From: Kitasatospora phosalacinea
GTDB taxonomy: Bacteria; Actinomycetota; Actinomycetes; Streptomycetales; Streptomycetaceae
DNA: 64,000 bases
Assembly (NCBI RefSeq): GCF_030268885.1
Contig: NZ_BSSA01000010.1
Location: forward strand, 1 to 64,000
Direction: 5' to 3'
Part shown: in pieces, positions 7,768 to 16,438 of the stretch
How the letters are laid out: every line of letters begins with the position of its first letter
Numbering within the stretch: position 1 is the stretch's first letter
The notes under the pieces: model-generated
Told to the model about the DNA's origin: nothing
Seen by the model: only the letters and a program-made list of their open reading frames with translations
Databases searched by the model: none
Position numbers and translations under genes: made by a program

Positions 7768-7851
7768 ATTTCGTTGACACCGGCTGCGCGTCGCGGCCAG
7801 CATGAGGCCACCTCACCCCCTTGCCCAGACCGCCCGTTCGGGAGTTCCGCC

Positions 7852-8889
7852 ATGCCCACGCACCGCCCGCCCGTCTCCGCCCTCGGCACCGCCGTGCTCG
7901 CCGCGATGCTTCTCACCGGCTGCTCCTCGACCACGGGCGCAACGGCCCCGGCCGTCGACGCCGCCAAGCCGCTGCCCACCGTCGTGCCGACCGGGGTCAC
8001 CCTGCGGATCGCCGACCAGAACGACCTGCTGAAGACCACCCTGGCCGCCGCCGGGCAGGACAAGGACCTGCCGTACAAGGTCAGCTGGTCCTCCTTCCAG
8101 GGAGGACCGGCCGTACTGGAGGCCTTCCGGGCCGGCGCCGCCGACGTCGGCTTCGTCTCGGACGCCCCCGTGGTGTTCGCCCAGGCGCACGGCCAGGACG
8201 CCCGGGTGGTCGGCGTGGTGCAGAACAGTCCCGACGCCGTCCACCTGTGGACCTCGCCCGGCAACCCGGCGAGGACCGTCGCCGACCTCAAGGGCAGGAA
8301 GATCGCCTACACCGAGGGCACCACCTTCCAGCCCGCCGTCCTCACCGCACTGAAGAACGCCGGGCTCAAGCCCGCCGACGTCACCCTGGTCAAGCTCAAC
8401 CCGCCGGAGATCCCCGCCGCGCTGGCCGCCGGCCAGGTCGACGCCGGCACCCTCACCGAGCCCCTGGTCAGCAAGTACAGCACCGCCTACCAGGACAAGG
8501 GCGCCCACGAACTCGACGGCGACAAGGGCCTCACCAGCGGCCTGCAACTGCTCATCGCCCCCGGCAGAGCCGTCGCCGACGACGCCACCGCCGCGGCGCT
8601 GGCCGACCTGGCCGCCCGCTTCACCCGCGCCGAACTGTGGATCACCACCCACAAGGACGCCTGGGTGCAGTCCTACTACGTCGACTCGCAGAAGCTGCCC
8701 GCCGCCGTCGGACAGGCCGTGGTCGCCAACAACGGCACCGCCACCATCCCCGACTACGCCACCGCCGCCACCCGGCTGCAGAAGGTCACCGACGTCCTGA
8801 CCGACGCCGGGGTGATCGGCAGGCTGGACATCGCCACCGCCTTCGACCGCCGCTTCGACGCCGTCCAGGCCGCCGCGGCCAAGGGCTGA
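7852..8889 (+). CDS. ABC transporter substrate-binding lipoprotein (NitT/TauT/sulfonate type)
   Basis: Protein of 345 residues. ATG 7852 has GGGAG 7 bases upstream. The N-terminus carries a lipoprotein signal with lipobox LLTGC, so it is anchored outside the membrane. The mature part matches the NMT1/SsuA-like periplasmic-binding fold: GGPAVLEAFRAGAADVGFVSD, VADLKGRKIAYTEGTTF and AALAAGQVDAGTLTEP. This family binds aliphatic sulfonates, taurine, nitrate or similar small anions, and the ligand is not readable here. It is the first gene of a three-gene import operon (3 bp gap to the permease), divergent from the murQ operon. Confidence 0.87.
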   Translation: MPTHRPPVSALGTAVLAAMLLTGCSSTTGATAPAVDAAKPLPTVVPTGVTLRIADQNDLLKTTLAAAGQDKDLPYKVSWSSFQGGPAVLEAFRAGAADVGFVSDAPVVFAQAHGQDARVVGVVQNSPDAVHLWTSPGNPARTVADLKGRKIAYTEGTTFQPAVLTALKNAGLKPADVTLVKLNPPEIPAALAAGQVDAGTLTEPLVSKYSTAYQDKGAHELDGDKGLTSGLQLLIAPGRAVADDATAAALADLAARFTRAELWITTHKDAWVQSYYVDSQKLPAAVGQAVVANNGTATIPDYATAATRLQKVTDVLTDAGVIGRLDIATAFDRRFDAVQAAAAKG

Positions 8890-8892
8890 GCG

Positions 8893-9723
8893 ATGGCCAC
8901 CACCGAAGCCCGCACCCCGTCCGCAGCCCCGTCCGCCCCGCGCAGGCGCGTTCCAGGCCCGGGCGGGCGGCGGCGGATCCCCTTCGCCCGTGCCCTCGGG
9001 CCGCTGCTGCTGCTCGCAACCTGGCAACTCTGCTCCGTCACCGGCATCCTGGACCCGCAGACGCTCGCCCCGCCGGGCGCGGTCGGACAGCAGGCCCGGG
9101 AACTGCTGATCAGCGGTCAGCTCGGGCACCACCTGTGGGTGTCGCTGCAACGCGCCGCCCTCGGACTGGCCTTCGGCGCCACCACGGGCGTCCTGCTCGC
9201 CCTGCTCGCCGGACTGTCCCGGCTGGGCGAAGCGCTGATCGACGGCACCGCGCAACTGTTCCGGGCCCTGCCGATCCTCGCCCTCGTCCCGCTGGCCATC
9301 CTCTGGTTCGGCATCGGCGAAGAAGTCAAGATCATCCTGGTGGCGCTCGGCACCTTCTTCCCGATCTACGTCAACACTCACGCCGCCCTCACCGGCCTCG
9401 ACCTGCGCTGGGCCGAACTCGCCGCCACCGTCGGCCTGAACCGCCGCCAGTTCCTCCGCCGGATCGCCCTGCCCGGCGCCGCGCCCGGTTTCTTCACCGG
9501 CCTGCGCCTCGCTGTCACCGTCTCCTGGCTGGTGCTGGTCGTCAGCGAACAGATCAATGCCGCCAGCGGCATCGGCTACCTGATGGAACAGGCCCGCACC
9601 TTCGGCCAGACCGACGTCATCGTGGTCGGCCTGGTGGTCTACGGCCTGCTCGGCCTGGCCTCCGACACCCTGGTCCGACTCCTGGAACGGAGAGCACTGC
9701 AATGGCGCACCACCCTGGGCTGA
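8893..9723 (+). CDS. ABC transporter permease (SsuC/TauC-like)
   Basis: Integral membrane protein of 276 residues with about six hydrophobic segments (ALGPLLLLATWQLCS, FGATTGVLLALLAGL, LPILALVPLAILWFGIG, LVVYGLLGLASDTLV). The cytoplasmic EAA-type loop ELAATVGLNRRQFLRRIALP contacts the ATPase. This is a BPD_transp_1 permease of the nitrate/sulfonate/taurine class. It starts 3 bp after the binding-protein gene and its 3' end overlaps the ATPase gene by 22 bp, so the three proteins are made together. Confidence 0.9.
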   Translation: MATTEARTPSAAPSAPRRRVPGPGGRRRIPFARALGPLLLLATWQLCSVTGILDPQTLAPPGAVGQQARELLISGQLGHHLWVSLQRAALGLAFGATTGVLLALLAGLSRLGEALIDGTAQLFRALPILALVPLAILWFGIGEEVKIILVALGTFFPIYVNTHAALTGLDLRWAELAATVGLNRRQFLRRIALPGAAPGFFTGLRLAVTVSWLVLVVSEQINAASGIGYLMEQARTFGQTDVIVVGLVVYGLLGLASDTLVRLLERRALQWRTTLG

Positions 9724-10460
9724 CCGCCCCGACCGACCCCGTCCCAGGAGTGCGACTGCGCGGACTCCACCGCGCCTTCGGCGGGCGCACCGTCCTCGAC
9801 GACATCGAACTCGACATCGCCAAGGGCGAGTTCACCGCCCTGCTCGGACACAGCGGCTCCGGCAAGTCGACCCTGCTGCGGGCAGTGGGCGGTCTCGACG
9901 GCGCCGCTGCCGGCCGAGGCGTGGTCGAAGTGCCCGAACCCAGCGCCGTAGTCTTCCAGGACGCCCGCCTGCTGCCCTGGAGCAGAGTCCTCGACAACGT
10001 GGTGCTCGGCCTGCCCGGACCGCGGGCCGCAGCGCTCGCCCGCGGCCGCGCGGCACTCGCCGAGGTCGGCCTCGCCGGCAAGGAACGGGCCTGGCCCGGA
10101 ACGCTCTCCGGTGGCGAGGCGCAACGCGCCGCACTGGCCCGGGCACTGGTCCGCTCCCCCGAACTCCTGCTGCTCGACGAGCCGTTCGGCGCCCTCGACG
10201 CGCTCACCCGGATCCAGATGCACAGCCTGCTGCGCAACCTCTGCGCCCGCCACCAGCCCGCCGTCCTGCTGGTCACCCACGACGTGGACGAGGCCCTGCT
10301 GCTCGCCGACCGGGTCCTGGTCCTCGCCGACGGACGCTTCTCCCTCGACCTCCCCCTCGGCGGGCCCGCCGGCCCAGGACGGCGCGGGAGCGCGGAATTC
10401 ACCGAACTGCGGGAGCGCCTGCTGCGCGCACTCGGCGTTCCGGAGGAGGACCGCAGCTGA
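9702..10460 (+). CDS. ABC transporter ATP-binding protein (SsuB/TauB-like)
   Basis: Protein of 252 residues from ATG 9702, with GGAG about 10 bases upstream inside the permease gene. All nucleotide-binding motifs are present: Walker A GHSGSGKST, Q-loop VVFQDARLLPW, signature LSGGEAQR, Walker B LLLLDEPFGALD and H-loop LLVTHDVDEA. The sequence pattern (DARLLPW, EPFGALDALTR) is typical of the nitrate/sulfonate importers. It powers the importer formed with the preceding lipoprotein and permease. Confidence 0.92.
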   Translation: MAHHPGLTAPTDPVPGVRLRGLHRAFGGRTVLDDIELDIAKGEFTALLGHSGSGKSTLLRAVGGLDGAAAGRGVVEVPEPSAVVFQDARLLPWSRVLDNVVLGLPGPRAAALARGRAALAEVGLAGKERAWPGTLSGGEAQRAALARALVRSPELLLLDEPFGALDALTRIQMHSLLRNLCARHQPAVLLVTHDVDEALLLADRVLVLADGRFSLDLPLGGPAGPGRRGSAEFTELRERLLRALGVPEEDRS

Positions 10461-10477
10461 CGGAGGGCAGCGGTCCG

Positions 10478-10522
10478 GCTGGTGCTGGTGCTGGTGCTGG
10501 TGCTGGTGCCGGTGCCGGTGCC
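10478..10522 (+). repeat. Hexanucleotide microsatellite GGTGCT/GGTGCC
   Basis: About seven tandem hexamers, first GGTGCT and then GGTGCC, lie 18 bp after the ABC ATPase stop. The tract could vary in length by slippage. It falls in a 425-bp gap between 10461 and 10885 that otherwise holds only the possible minus-strand remnant at 10526-10660 and the LAL promoter. Confidence 0.8.
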
Positions 10523-10525
10523 GGG

Positions 10526-10660
10526 TCAGGTGTCGGGCGCGGTGCCGGTGGGCACGGCGGTCAGGCAGCGGATCGCTTCCTCGGCGTCGGCGAGTTCGTC
10601 CTCGTCGGGGAGGGCGGCGCCGAAGCTCCGGTCGTCGGGTGCTTCGAGGGCCCGACGGAA
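10526..10660 (-). pseudogene. Possible remnant C-terminus of an unknown minus-strand gene
   Basis: The minus strand from about 10660 to the stop at 10526-10528 reads with natural actinomycete codons and a plausible acidic tail: FRRALEAPDD, GAALPDEDELADAEEAI, RCLTAVPTGTAPDT. The frame remains open upstream to about 10780, but no ATG, GTG or TTG start exists before an in-frame stop, and the upstream residues look random. It may be the tail of a deleted gene or a chance reading. The family is not recognised. Confidence 0.25.
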
Positions 10661-10885
10661 CTGACGGTGGCCCTGCCCGCCCCGCTGCGGCGCTTCCCGA
10701 CCCTGCGGCCCGTCCGGCCCCGACGCGGTGGCTGCCCACGATCGACCCAGGCGATGAGCGCGGCCGCGGCTGACGGCGGATCACGACGGTGGTGGCCGAC
10801 GGGGATCGGGCGCGGGCGGGGCGGGACGCGGTTCGTAGGATGGGACGGAACTCCTCCGGGAGGACGTCGGGCCGGAGGTGAGTCG

Positions 10886-13600
10886 ATGGAACGCGGGACG
10901 CGTCAACTGGTCGGGCGCGAGATGGAGTCGGAAGTACTGGACGGGCTGCTGCGGGAGGTGCAGGACGGGCGCAGCCGGGTACTGGTGCTGCGGGGCGAAG
11001 CGGGGATCGGGAAGACGGCCCTGCTGGAGCGGTTCGCGGAGCGGGCCGCCCGGATGCAGGTGGTGCGCGCGGCGGGCGTCGAAGCGGAGTCCGAGTTCGC
11101 CTACTCGGCGTTGCAGCGACTGTGCGCCCCGCTGCTGCCACGGCTCGACCGGCTGCCGGAGGTGCAGCAGGAGGCGCTCAGGGTTGCCTTCGGACTGAGT
11201 GCCGGGAAGGCACCGGAGATGCTGCTGGTCGGTGTCGCGGTGCTCGGCCTCTTCGCCGAGGCCGCCGCCGCCTCGCCGCTGGTGTGCCTGGTCGACGACG
11301 CGCAGTGGCTTGACCTGATGTCGCTGCGGATCCTGGCGTTCGTCGGACGCCGGTTGGACGCCGAGTCGGTGGCGCTGGTCCTCACAGAGCGGAGCACCGG
11401 CGGCGGCGCCGAGGAGTTCGCCGGCCTGCCGGTGCTCTCACTGCGCGGCCTGGCCGACGCCGACGCCAGGACGCTGCTCGACAGCGTCCTGCCGGGCCCG
11501 GTCGACGCCCGGGTGCGGGACCGGATCGTCGCCGAGACCGGCGGGAACCCGCTGGCGCTGCTGGAGCTGCCGCGCGACCTGTCGCCCGCCGAGCTGGCGT
11601 TCGGCTTCGCCGGGCCGGGAACCGGCCCGTTGGCGACCCGACTGGAGGACGGGTTCCGGCTACGGGTCGACGCGCTGCCGGAGGACACCCGCGCCCTGCT
11701 GCTGGTCGCGGCGGTCGAGCCGGTCGGCGACGGCCCGCTGCTGTGGCACGCGCTGCGCCTGCTGGGCATCGGCCTGGAGGCGGTTGCCCCGGCCGAGGCC
11801 GCGGGCCTGATCACCCTCGGCGCCACCGTGCGGTTCCGTCACCCGCTGGTGCGTTCCGCGGTCCGGCGCGGCGCGGACGCCGCCGACCTGCGGGCGGCGC
11901 ACCGGGCCCTCGCGGAGGCCACTGACGCCGAGCGCGACCCGGACCGGCGGGCCTGGCACCGGGCGCACGCCGCGGTCGGCCCCGACGAGGACGTCGCCGC
12001 GGCCCTCGAACGCTCCGCCGACCTGGCTCTGGCCCGCGGCGGCCGGGCCGCCGCCGCCTGCTTCCTGGAGCGTGCCGCCGCGCTCACCCCCGCCCCGGGC
12101 GAGCGGGCCCGCCGAGCCTTGGCCGCCGCCGGAGCACATCTCGCCGCGGGCGCTGCGGCCCGGGTGCCCGACCTGGTGGCCGCCGCCGAACTGGGCCCGC
12201 TGGACCGGCGGCAGCAGGCCGACGCGCACCGGCTGCGGGCCGAGGCGGCGGCGACGACCGACCAGGGGCTCGGCGCGGTGCTGCCGCTGCTGGACGCGGC
12301 GGCCCGGCTCCGGGACCTCGACCCGGCTGCCGCACGGAAGACCTGCCTGGCGGCGTTCGGCGCGGCGGTCTGGGCCGGTCGACACGGTGACGGCGGGCTG
12401 CGGCGGGTTGCCGACGCCGCCCGGGACCTGCCGCCCGGCGACGACACGACCGACGCCTTCCTGCCCGCCCTGGTCACCTGGGCCACGGACGGTCCGGCCG
12501 CCGCCCTCCCCCTGCTGGCCCGCGCCCTGCGCACCCTCAGCGCGGACGCGGACCCGTCCGCGCTGTGGCCGGCGGCCCACGCCGCCGTCGAACTCGGCGA
12601 CCTGACGGCCTGGTCGGACATCACCGACCGGGTGGTCCGCTCCGCCCGGACGACCGGCGCCCTGTCAGCCCTCTCGACGGCACTGCCGCACCGGGCGGCC
12701 GCTCTCGGCCACGCAGGCCGCTTCCCGGAGGCGTGGGACGCGCTGGCCGAGGCGTCCACCGTCGAGGGCGCCGCGGGAGCGGCGGCCCGCACCGCCACCA
12801 CCGCGCTGCTGACCGCCTACCGGGGGCGGGAACGGCCGGCGCTGGAGCTGATCCAGGCGATGGAGCGGGACGGTGGGCGGCGCGGCCTCGGCCGGCTCAC
12901 CGCGATGGGCGCCTGCGCCCGGGCCGTGCTCCACAACGGCTTGGGCAACTACCCGCAGGCGACGGAGGCGGCTCTGCGCGGTGTCGAACACCGGGACCTG
13001 GGGGTGCACAACTGGACGTGCCTCGAACTGGTCGAGGCGGCGGTCCGGGCCGGCGAACCGGGTGCCGCGGCCGTCGCCCGCGAGCGGCTGACCGGTTGGG
13101 CCGCCGCCGGGACGCCCTGGGCGCTCGGCGCGCTGGCCGTCGCCGACGCCCTGGCAGGCCCGTCCGAGCGGGCCGAGGACCGGTACCGGGAGGCCGTCGG
13201 CCATTTCGGCGGGGGTGGGCTCGGCGTGCTCGAGGCCCGGGCCCGGCTGCTGTTCGGCGAGTGGCTGCGCCGCGAGAACCGGCGGGCCCGGGCCCGCGAC
13301 GAACTGCGCGCGGCGCACGGGGCGTTCACCGCGATGGGTGTGGAGGCGTTCGCGGAGCGGGCCCGCCGGGAGCTGCTGGCGACCGGCGAGACCGTCCGCC
13401 GGCGCGTCCCCGGTGCCCCCGTCCTCACCCCGCAGGAGGCACAGATCGCCCGGCTCGCGGCCACCGGGCACCCGAACGCGGAGATCGGCGCGCAGCTGTT
13501 CCTGAGCCCTCGCACGGTCGAGTGGCACCTGCGGAAGGTGTTCGCCAAGTTGGGGATCTCCTCCCGTCGCGAGATCGAGGGCGCGTTCGCCGTCCGGTGA
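10886..13600 (+). CDS. Large ATP-binding LuxR-family (LAL) transcriptional regulator
   Basis: Protein of 904 residues. ATG 10886 follows a strong GGAGGTGAGTCG ribosome binding site. Residues 37-44 are Walker A (GEAGIGKT), and VCLVDDAQWLD around 140 is the Walker B/D box of the AAA-16 STAND domain. A long helical, TPR-like middle follows. The C-terminus (about 840-900) is a LuxR/GerE HTH: LTPQEAQIARLAATGHPNAE, IGAQLFLSPRTVEWHLRKVF. LAL proteins are ATP-dependent activators, often of secondary metabolism or sugar use. The target is unknown, since no biosynthetic cluster lies beside it. Confidence 0.93.
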   Translation: MERGTRQLVGREMESEVLDGLLREVQDGRSRVLVLRGEAGIGKTALLERFAERAARMQVVRAAGVEAESEFAYSALQRLCAPLLPRLDRLPEVQQEALRVAFGLSAGKAPEMLLVGVAVLGLFAEAAAASPLVCLVDDAQWLDLMSLRILAFVGRRLDAESVALVLTERSTGGGAEEFAGLPVLSLRGLADADARTLLDSVLPGPVDARVRDRIVAETGGNPLALLELPRDLSPAELAFGFAGPGTGPLATRLEDGFRLRVDALPEDTRALLLVAAVEPVGDGPLLWHALRLLGIGLEAVAPAEAAGLITLGATVRFRHPLVRSAVRRGADAADLRAAHRALAEATDAERDPDRRAWHRAHAAVGPDEDVAAALERSADLALARGGRAAAACFLERAAALTPAPGERARRALAAAGAHLAAGAAARVPDLVAAAELGPLDRRQQADAHRLRAEAAATTDQGLGAVLPLLDAAARLRDLDPAAARKTCLAAFGAAVWAGRHGDGGLRRVADAARDLPPGDDTTDAFLPALVTWATDGPAAALPLLARALRTLSADADPSALWPAAHAAVELGDLTAWSDITDRVVRSARTTGALSALSTALPHRAAALGHAGRFPEAWDALAEASTVEGAAGAAARTATTALLTAYRGRERPALELIQAMERDGGRRGLGRLTAMGACARAVLHNGLGNYPQATEAALRGVEHRDLGVHNWTCLELVEAAVRAGEPGAAAVARERLTGWAAAGTPWALGALAVADALAGPSERAEDRYREAVGHFGGGGLGVLEARARLLFGEWLRRENRRARARDELRAAHGAFTAMGVEAFAERARRELLATGETVRRRVPGAPVLTPQEAQIARLAATGHPNAEIGAQLFLSPRTVEWHLRKVFAKLGISSRREIEGAFAVR

Positions 13601-13688
13601 CCCGCCGGAGCGGAGCGCGGCGCGGCGGCCTCGGTGGTGCGGTCCCGCCCGGCGCGGGCAGGAACGCTGCGGCGTGGACCGGGCCTCG

Positions 13689-13716
13689 CCCCGGCAGGGA
13701 GGCCCCGGGACCGGGG
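13689..13716. terminator. Short hairpin between convergent genes
   Basis: CCCCGG at 13689-13694 pairs with CCGGGG at 13711-13716 between the LAL gene and the convergent 59-residue ORF. Only 6 bp are perfect, so this is a weak call for a bidirectional terminator. Confidence 0.3.
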
Positions 13717-13721
13717 AGCGG

Positions 13722-13901
13722 TCAGAGACCGAGGTCGGCGGCCAGGCAGGAGAACCGCACCGAGGAGCCGTCGGGGTCGTAGGTCCCCGTCGGCCGGTCC
13801 GCCGGCGGCCTTTCCTCGACCATGTCCGTGAAGGCGACCCGTTCCGGGAGGGTGCCGAACCTGGCCCTGCGGGCCTCCACCGCCCGCTCCTCCGGGCTCA
13901 C
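13722..13901 (-). CDS. Small conserved-looking protein of 59 residues coupled to the hydrolase gene
   Basis: GTG 13901 overlaps the stop of the upstream hydrolase gene by 4 bp (GTGA), a classical translational-coupling arrangement. The protein is soluble and charged: SPEERAVEARRARFGTLPE, RVAFTDMVEERPP, TYDPDGSSVRFSCLAADLGL. Codon usage is normal for the genome. I do not recognise a family. It may be an accessory or stabilising factor of the hydrolase, or a separate small gene. Confidence 0.6.
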   Translation of the reverse strand: MSPEERAVEARRARFGTLPERVAFTDMVEERPPADRPTGTYDPDGSSVRFSCLAADLGL

Positions 13902-14959
13902 CTCCGCACCGCCAGGTGGTCGGCGTCCACCACGGCCTGGGCGAACGCGGTCGGTGCCTCCTGCGGCGCGTTGTGGCCGGTGCCGGCGAGCACCCGGTGC
14001 TCGTACGGCCCGGTGAAGAACTTCCGGTAGCCGGTGCCGTCGGTCGATGCCAGGAACGGGTCGAGGGCCGGGTCCAGGGTGATGGTCGGGACCGTGATCG
14101 CCGGGCGGGTGGCGAGCTGCTGCTCGTAGCGGTCGTAGCGGCGCTCGCCGTCGGCCAGGCCCAGCCGCCAGCGGTAGTTGTGGATGACGACGGCGGCGTA
14201 GTCGGGGTTCTCGAACGCGGTGGCGGTGCGCGCGAAGGTGGCGTCGTCGAAGGCCCAGGTGGGAGAGGTCTCCTCCCACACCAGTCGGCACAGGTCGCGC
14301 CGGTACTGCGGGTTCTCCATGGCGACCCGGCCGCGGTCGGTGGCGAAGTAGTACTGGTACCACCAGGTGTGCTCGGCCTTCGGCGGCAGCGGGTCGTGCT
14401 GCGAGGGCACGTTGGTGACGAGGTAGCCGCTCACCGACACCAGCGCCCGGACCCGCTCCGGCCACAGCGCCGCGACGACGTCGGCGGTCCGCGAGCCCCA
14501 GTCGAAGCCGGCCAGCACCGCTCGGCGGATCTTCAGGGCGTCCATCAGGGCGACGGTGTCGAGCGCGACCGCCGACTGCTGCGCGTTGCGGGCCGTCGTC
14601 GGGGACAGGAACGAGGTGGTGCCGTGGCCCCGCAGGTAGGGCACGACAACGCGGTAGCCGGCGTCCGCCAGCAGCGGTGCCACGTCGACGAAGCTGTGGA
14701 TGTCGTACGGCCAGCCGTGCAGGCAGACCACGGCCGGCCCGTCCTTCGGCCCGAGTTCCGCGTAGCCGACGTCGAGCACGCCGGCCTGCACCCGCTGCAG
14801 GTCGGCGAACGAGGTGTGGGTGCCCGGGACGACGGTCGGCAGGACCGGAGCCCGGCGGTCGGGGCGGGCCGCGGACGCGGTGGCCGGAAGGCCGGCCGAC
14901 ACCGCGGCGGCTCCCGCGCCGAGGCCGACCGCCTTGGTGAACGCACGCCTGTTGATCAT
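13898..14959 (-). CDS. Tat-exported alpha/beta hydrolase, epoxide hydrolase/dehalogenase-like
   Basis: Protein of 353 residues from ATG 14959, with AAGGA 7 bases upstream. The N-terminus NRRAFTKAVGLGAGAAAV is a twin-arginine signal ending near ATASA. The hydrolase core has the oxyanion motif CLHGWP and the nucleophile elbow GFDWGS, in which aspartate replaces serine. That is typical of epoxide hydrolases and haloalkane dehalogenases rather than esterases. The catalytic histidine is in TGHNAPQEAP. An aromatic cap (HTWWYQYYFATDRG) follows the core. The substrate is unknown. Its stop is coupled to the 59-residue gene. Confidence 0.88.
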   Translation of the reverse strand: MINRRAFTKAVGLGAGAAAVSAGLPATASAARPDRRAPVLPTVVPGTHTSFADLQRVQAGVLDVGYAELGPKDGPAVVCLHGWPYDIHSFVDVAPLLADAGYRVVVPYLRGHGTTSFLSPTTARNAQQSAVALDTVALMDALKIRRAVLAGFDWGSRTADVVAALWPERVRALVSVSGYLVTNVPSQHDPLPPKAEHTWWYQYYFATDRGRVAMENPQYRRDLCRLVWEETSPTWAFDDATFARTATAFENPDYAAVVIHNYRWRLGLADGERRYDRYEQQLATRPAITVPTITLDPALDPFLASTDGTGYRKFFTGPYEHRVLAGTGHNAPQEAPTAFAQAVVDADHLAVRR

Positions 14960-15117
14960 GTCTGTTCCTTTCCGGAGACGGCACGGCGCCTCCACTCCTC
15001 TTCGACGGCGCCCCGGCACACCGGCCGCACGACGCCGAGTCACCCGGATCCGGCGGCCCGTTCCGACCGCCCCGACCGGGCCCGGTCGGGGCGTGCCCGA
15101 CCCCACCGGTTCCGCCC

Positions 15118-15723
15118 TCAGCTGCCCAGCCCGGCCGCCCGGGCCATGTGCGCGGCGTACCAGGCGGGCCAGTCCGGATCCGCCCGGCCGAGTTCGGCCT
15201 CGTGCACGCCGTGGGCGAGCGCCGCGTCGCGCAGCGCCGCCTCGACCTCCGCGGCGGAGCGGTACACCACGTGGCCGACCCGGCCGGGGCGGCGGGTGGT
15301 GACCTCCTGCAGGACGAAGGTGTTGCCGTCCGGGTCGGCGAACGACGCGAACGAGCCGTACGACTGTCGTTCCGGGTGCGGACCGGCGACCCGGCCGGCC
15401 GTGCCCGCCCGGTGGAAGACGCCGACGGCGTCGTGGAAGACCTCGCCCACCTCGACCCCGGCCGCCGCCAGCTCGGCACGGGCCGCGACGACGTCGTCGA
15501 CGACCAGGTGCACGCCGTGCCCGGAGCCCGGTGCCGCGTCGGTCACCCCGCTGCCGATGACCAGCGAAGCGGCGGAGCCGGGCGGAGTCAGGTGCACGAC
15601 CCGGAAGCCGTCGTCGCCGCAGAAGTCGACGTCCTCGCGGAACCCGATCCGCTCGTAGAAGTCCTTGGACCGGTCGACGTCCGACACCGGGACGACCACG
15701 ACCTCGATCTTGAATTCCACCAT
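15118..15723 (-). CDS. VOC (glyoxalase/bleomycin-resistance fold) family protein
   Basis: Protein of 201 residues from ATG 15723 with AGGAG 8 bases upstream. Two beta-alpha-beta-beta-beta modules are visible: IEVVVVPVSDVDRSKDFYER with IGFREDVDF, then HGVHLVVDDVVAARAELAAA and FASFADPDGNTFVLQEV. The end (about 150-201) is an extra helical segment, EAALRDAALAHGVHE and WPAWYAAHMARA, common in actinobacterial members. Metal ligands and substrate are not assignable. The frame is open further upstream, but that part translates the GC palindromes. Confidence 0.85.
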   Translation of the reverse strand: MVEFKIEVVVVPVSDVDRSKDFYERIGFREDVDFCGDDGFRVVHLTPPGSAASLVIGSGVTDAAPGSGHGVHLVVDDVVAARAELAAAGVEVGEVFHDAVGVFHRAGTAGRVAGPHPERQSYGSFASFADPDGNTFVLQEVTTRRPGRVGHVVYRSAAEVEAALRDAALAHGVHEAELGRADPDWPAWYAAHMARAAGLGS

Positions 15724-15825
15724 CGTCAACTCCTGGGCCTGGTAGGAGGCCGGGCGGCCCGGCCACCGCTCACGATCCCGGGAGCCCGGGCCCGTCGCAC
15801 CCGTGCCGAACCCTGGCCGGTACCC

Positions 15826-15882
15826 GGGTGCCTGCCCCGGACACGGGCCGGGCCCGGGGCAGGCACCCGGCCCGTGTCCGGG
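15826..15882. repeat. Two overlapping, mutually exclusive GC-rich stem-loops
   Basis: 15826-15840 pairs perfectly with 15854-15868 (15 bp, 13-nt loop). 15836-15849 pairs with 15869-15882 over 14 bp. The two stems share bases and cannot form together. The element lies between the divergent VOC and SRPBCC genes, within their 5' regions. Confidence 0.7.
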
Positions 15883-15982
15883 CCCGGGGTCCACCAGTGG
15901 CCGCCACCGGCTCGAGCGGGCGCCGTCCGCGGCGAGGCTCGGGGCAGTCGATCACCGATCAGAGGAGCGCAGGAAGCACCCC

Positions 15983-16438
15983 ATGGCCACCATCCGATTC
16001 ACCGAGCGGACCCTCGTCACCCCCGAACAGTTCGTCGCCTGCCTCACCGATTTCTCGCCGGGCCGCCGCGAACTGTTCCCCAACAGCGCCGACGAGTCCC
16101 TGCGCGTCCACGAGGAGGGCGCCGACCACGCCGACGTCACCGAGGGGTCCGGCGGCATCTGGGAGCGGCTGCGCTACGACTGGTCCGACCCGCACCGCGT
16201 GGTGATGACCACCACCGACTCCAACGTCTGGGGCGGCGCCTCCAGCCACACCTACACCTTCACCCCGCTGCCCGACGGGTCGACGCGACTGGACGTCGTG
16301 GTGGTCCGCGAAGGCAAGAACCTCAGAGGCCGTCTCGTCGCCCTGCTGCTCGGCACCGTCGGCAAGGGCGTCCTGGAGAAGGCCCTGAAGACCACGCTCA
16401 GGGCCGTCGAGGCACGCAACCGGCCCGCTGCCCGGTAA
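15983..16438 (+). CDS. SRPBCC (START/Bet v1-like) family protein
   Basis: Protein of 151 residues from ATG 15983; AGGA lies 8-11 bases upstream. Predicted helix-grip fold: RFTERTLVTPEQFVACLTDF at the start, then alternating strands (RVVMTTTDSNVWGG, HTYTFTPLPDGSTRLDVVVV), ending in a long helix GKGVLEKALKTTLRAVEAR. Such proteins bind small hydrophobic ligands or act as cyclase/aromatase-like factors; nothing here defines the ligand. It is transcribed divergently from the VOC gene. Confidence 0.78.
   Translation: MATIRFTERTLVTPEQFVACLTDFSPGRRELFPNSADESLRVHEEGADHADVTEGSGGIWERLRYDWSDPHRVVMTTTDSNVWGGASSHTYTFTPLPDGSTRLDVVVVREGKNLRGRLVALLLGTVGKGVLEKALKTTLRAVEARNRPAAR

Noticed and set aside
10482..10664. 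A 60-codon plus-strand frame starting in the hexanucleotide repeat
   Set aside because: Its N-terminus is Leu-Val from the microsatellite and the rest is Ser/Arg-rich; the opposite strand reads more naturally.
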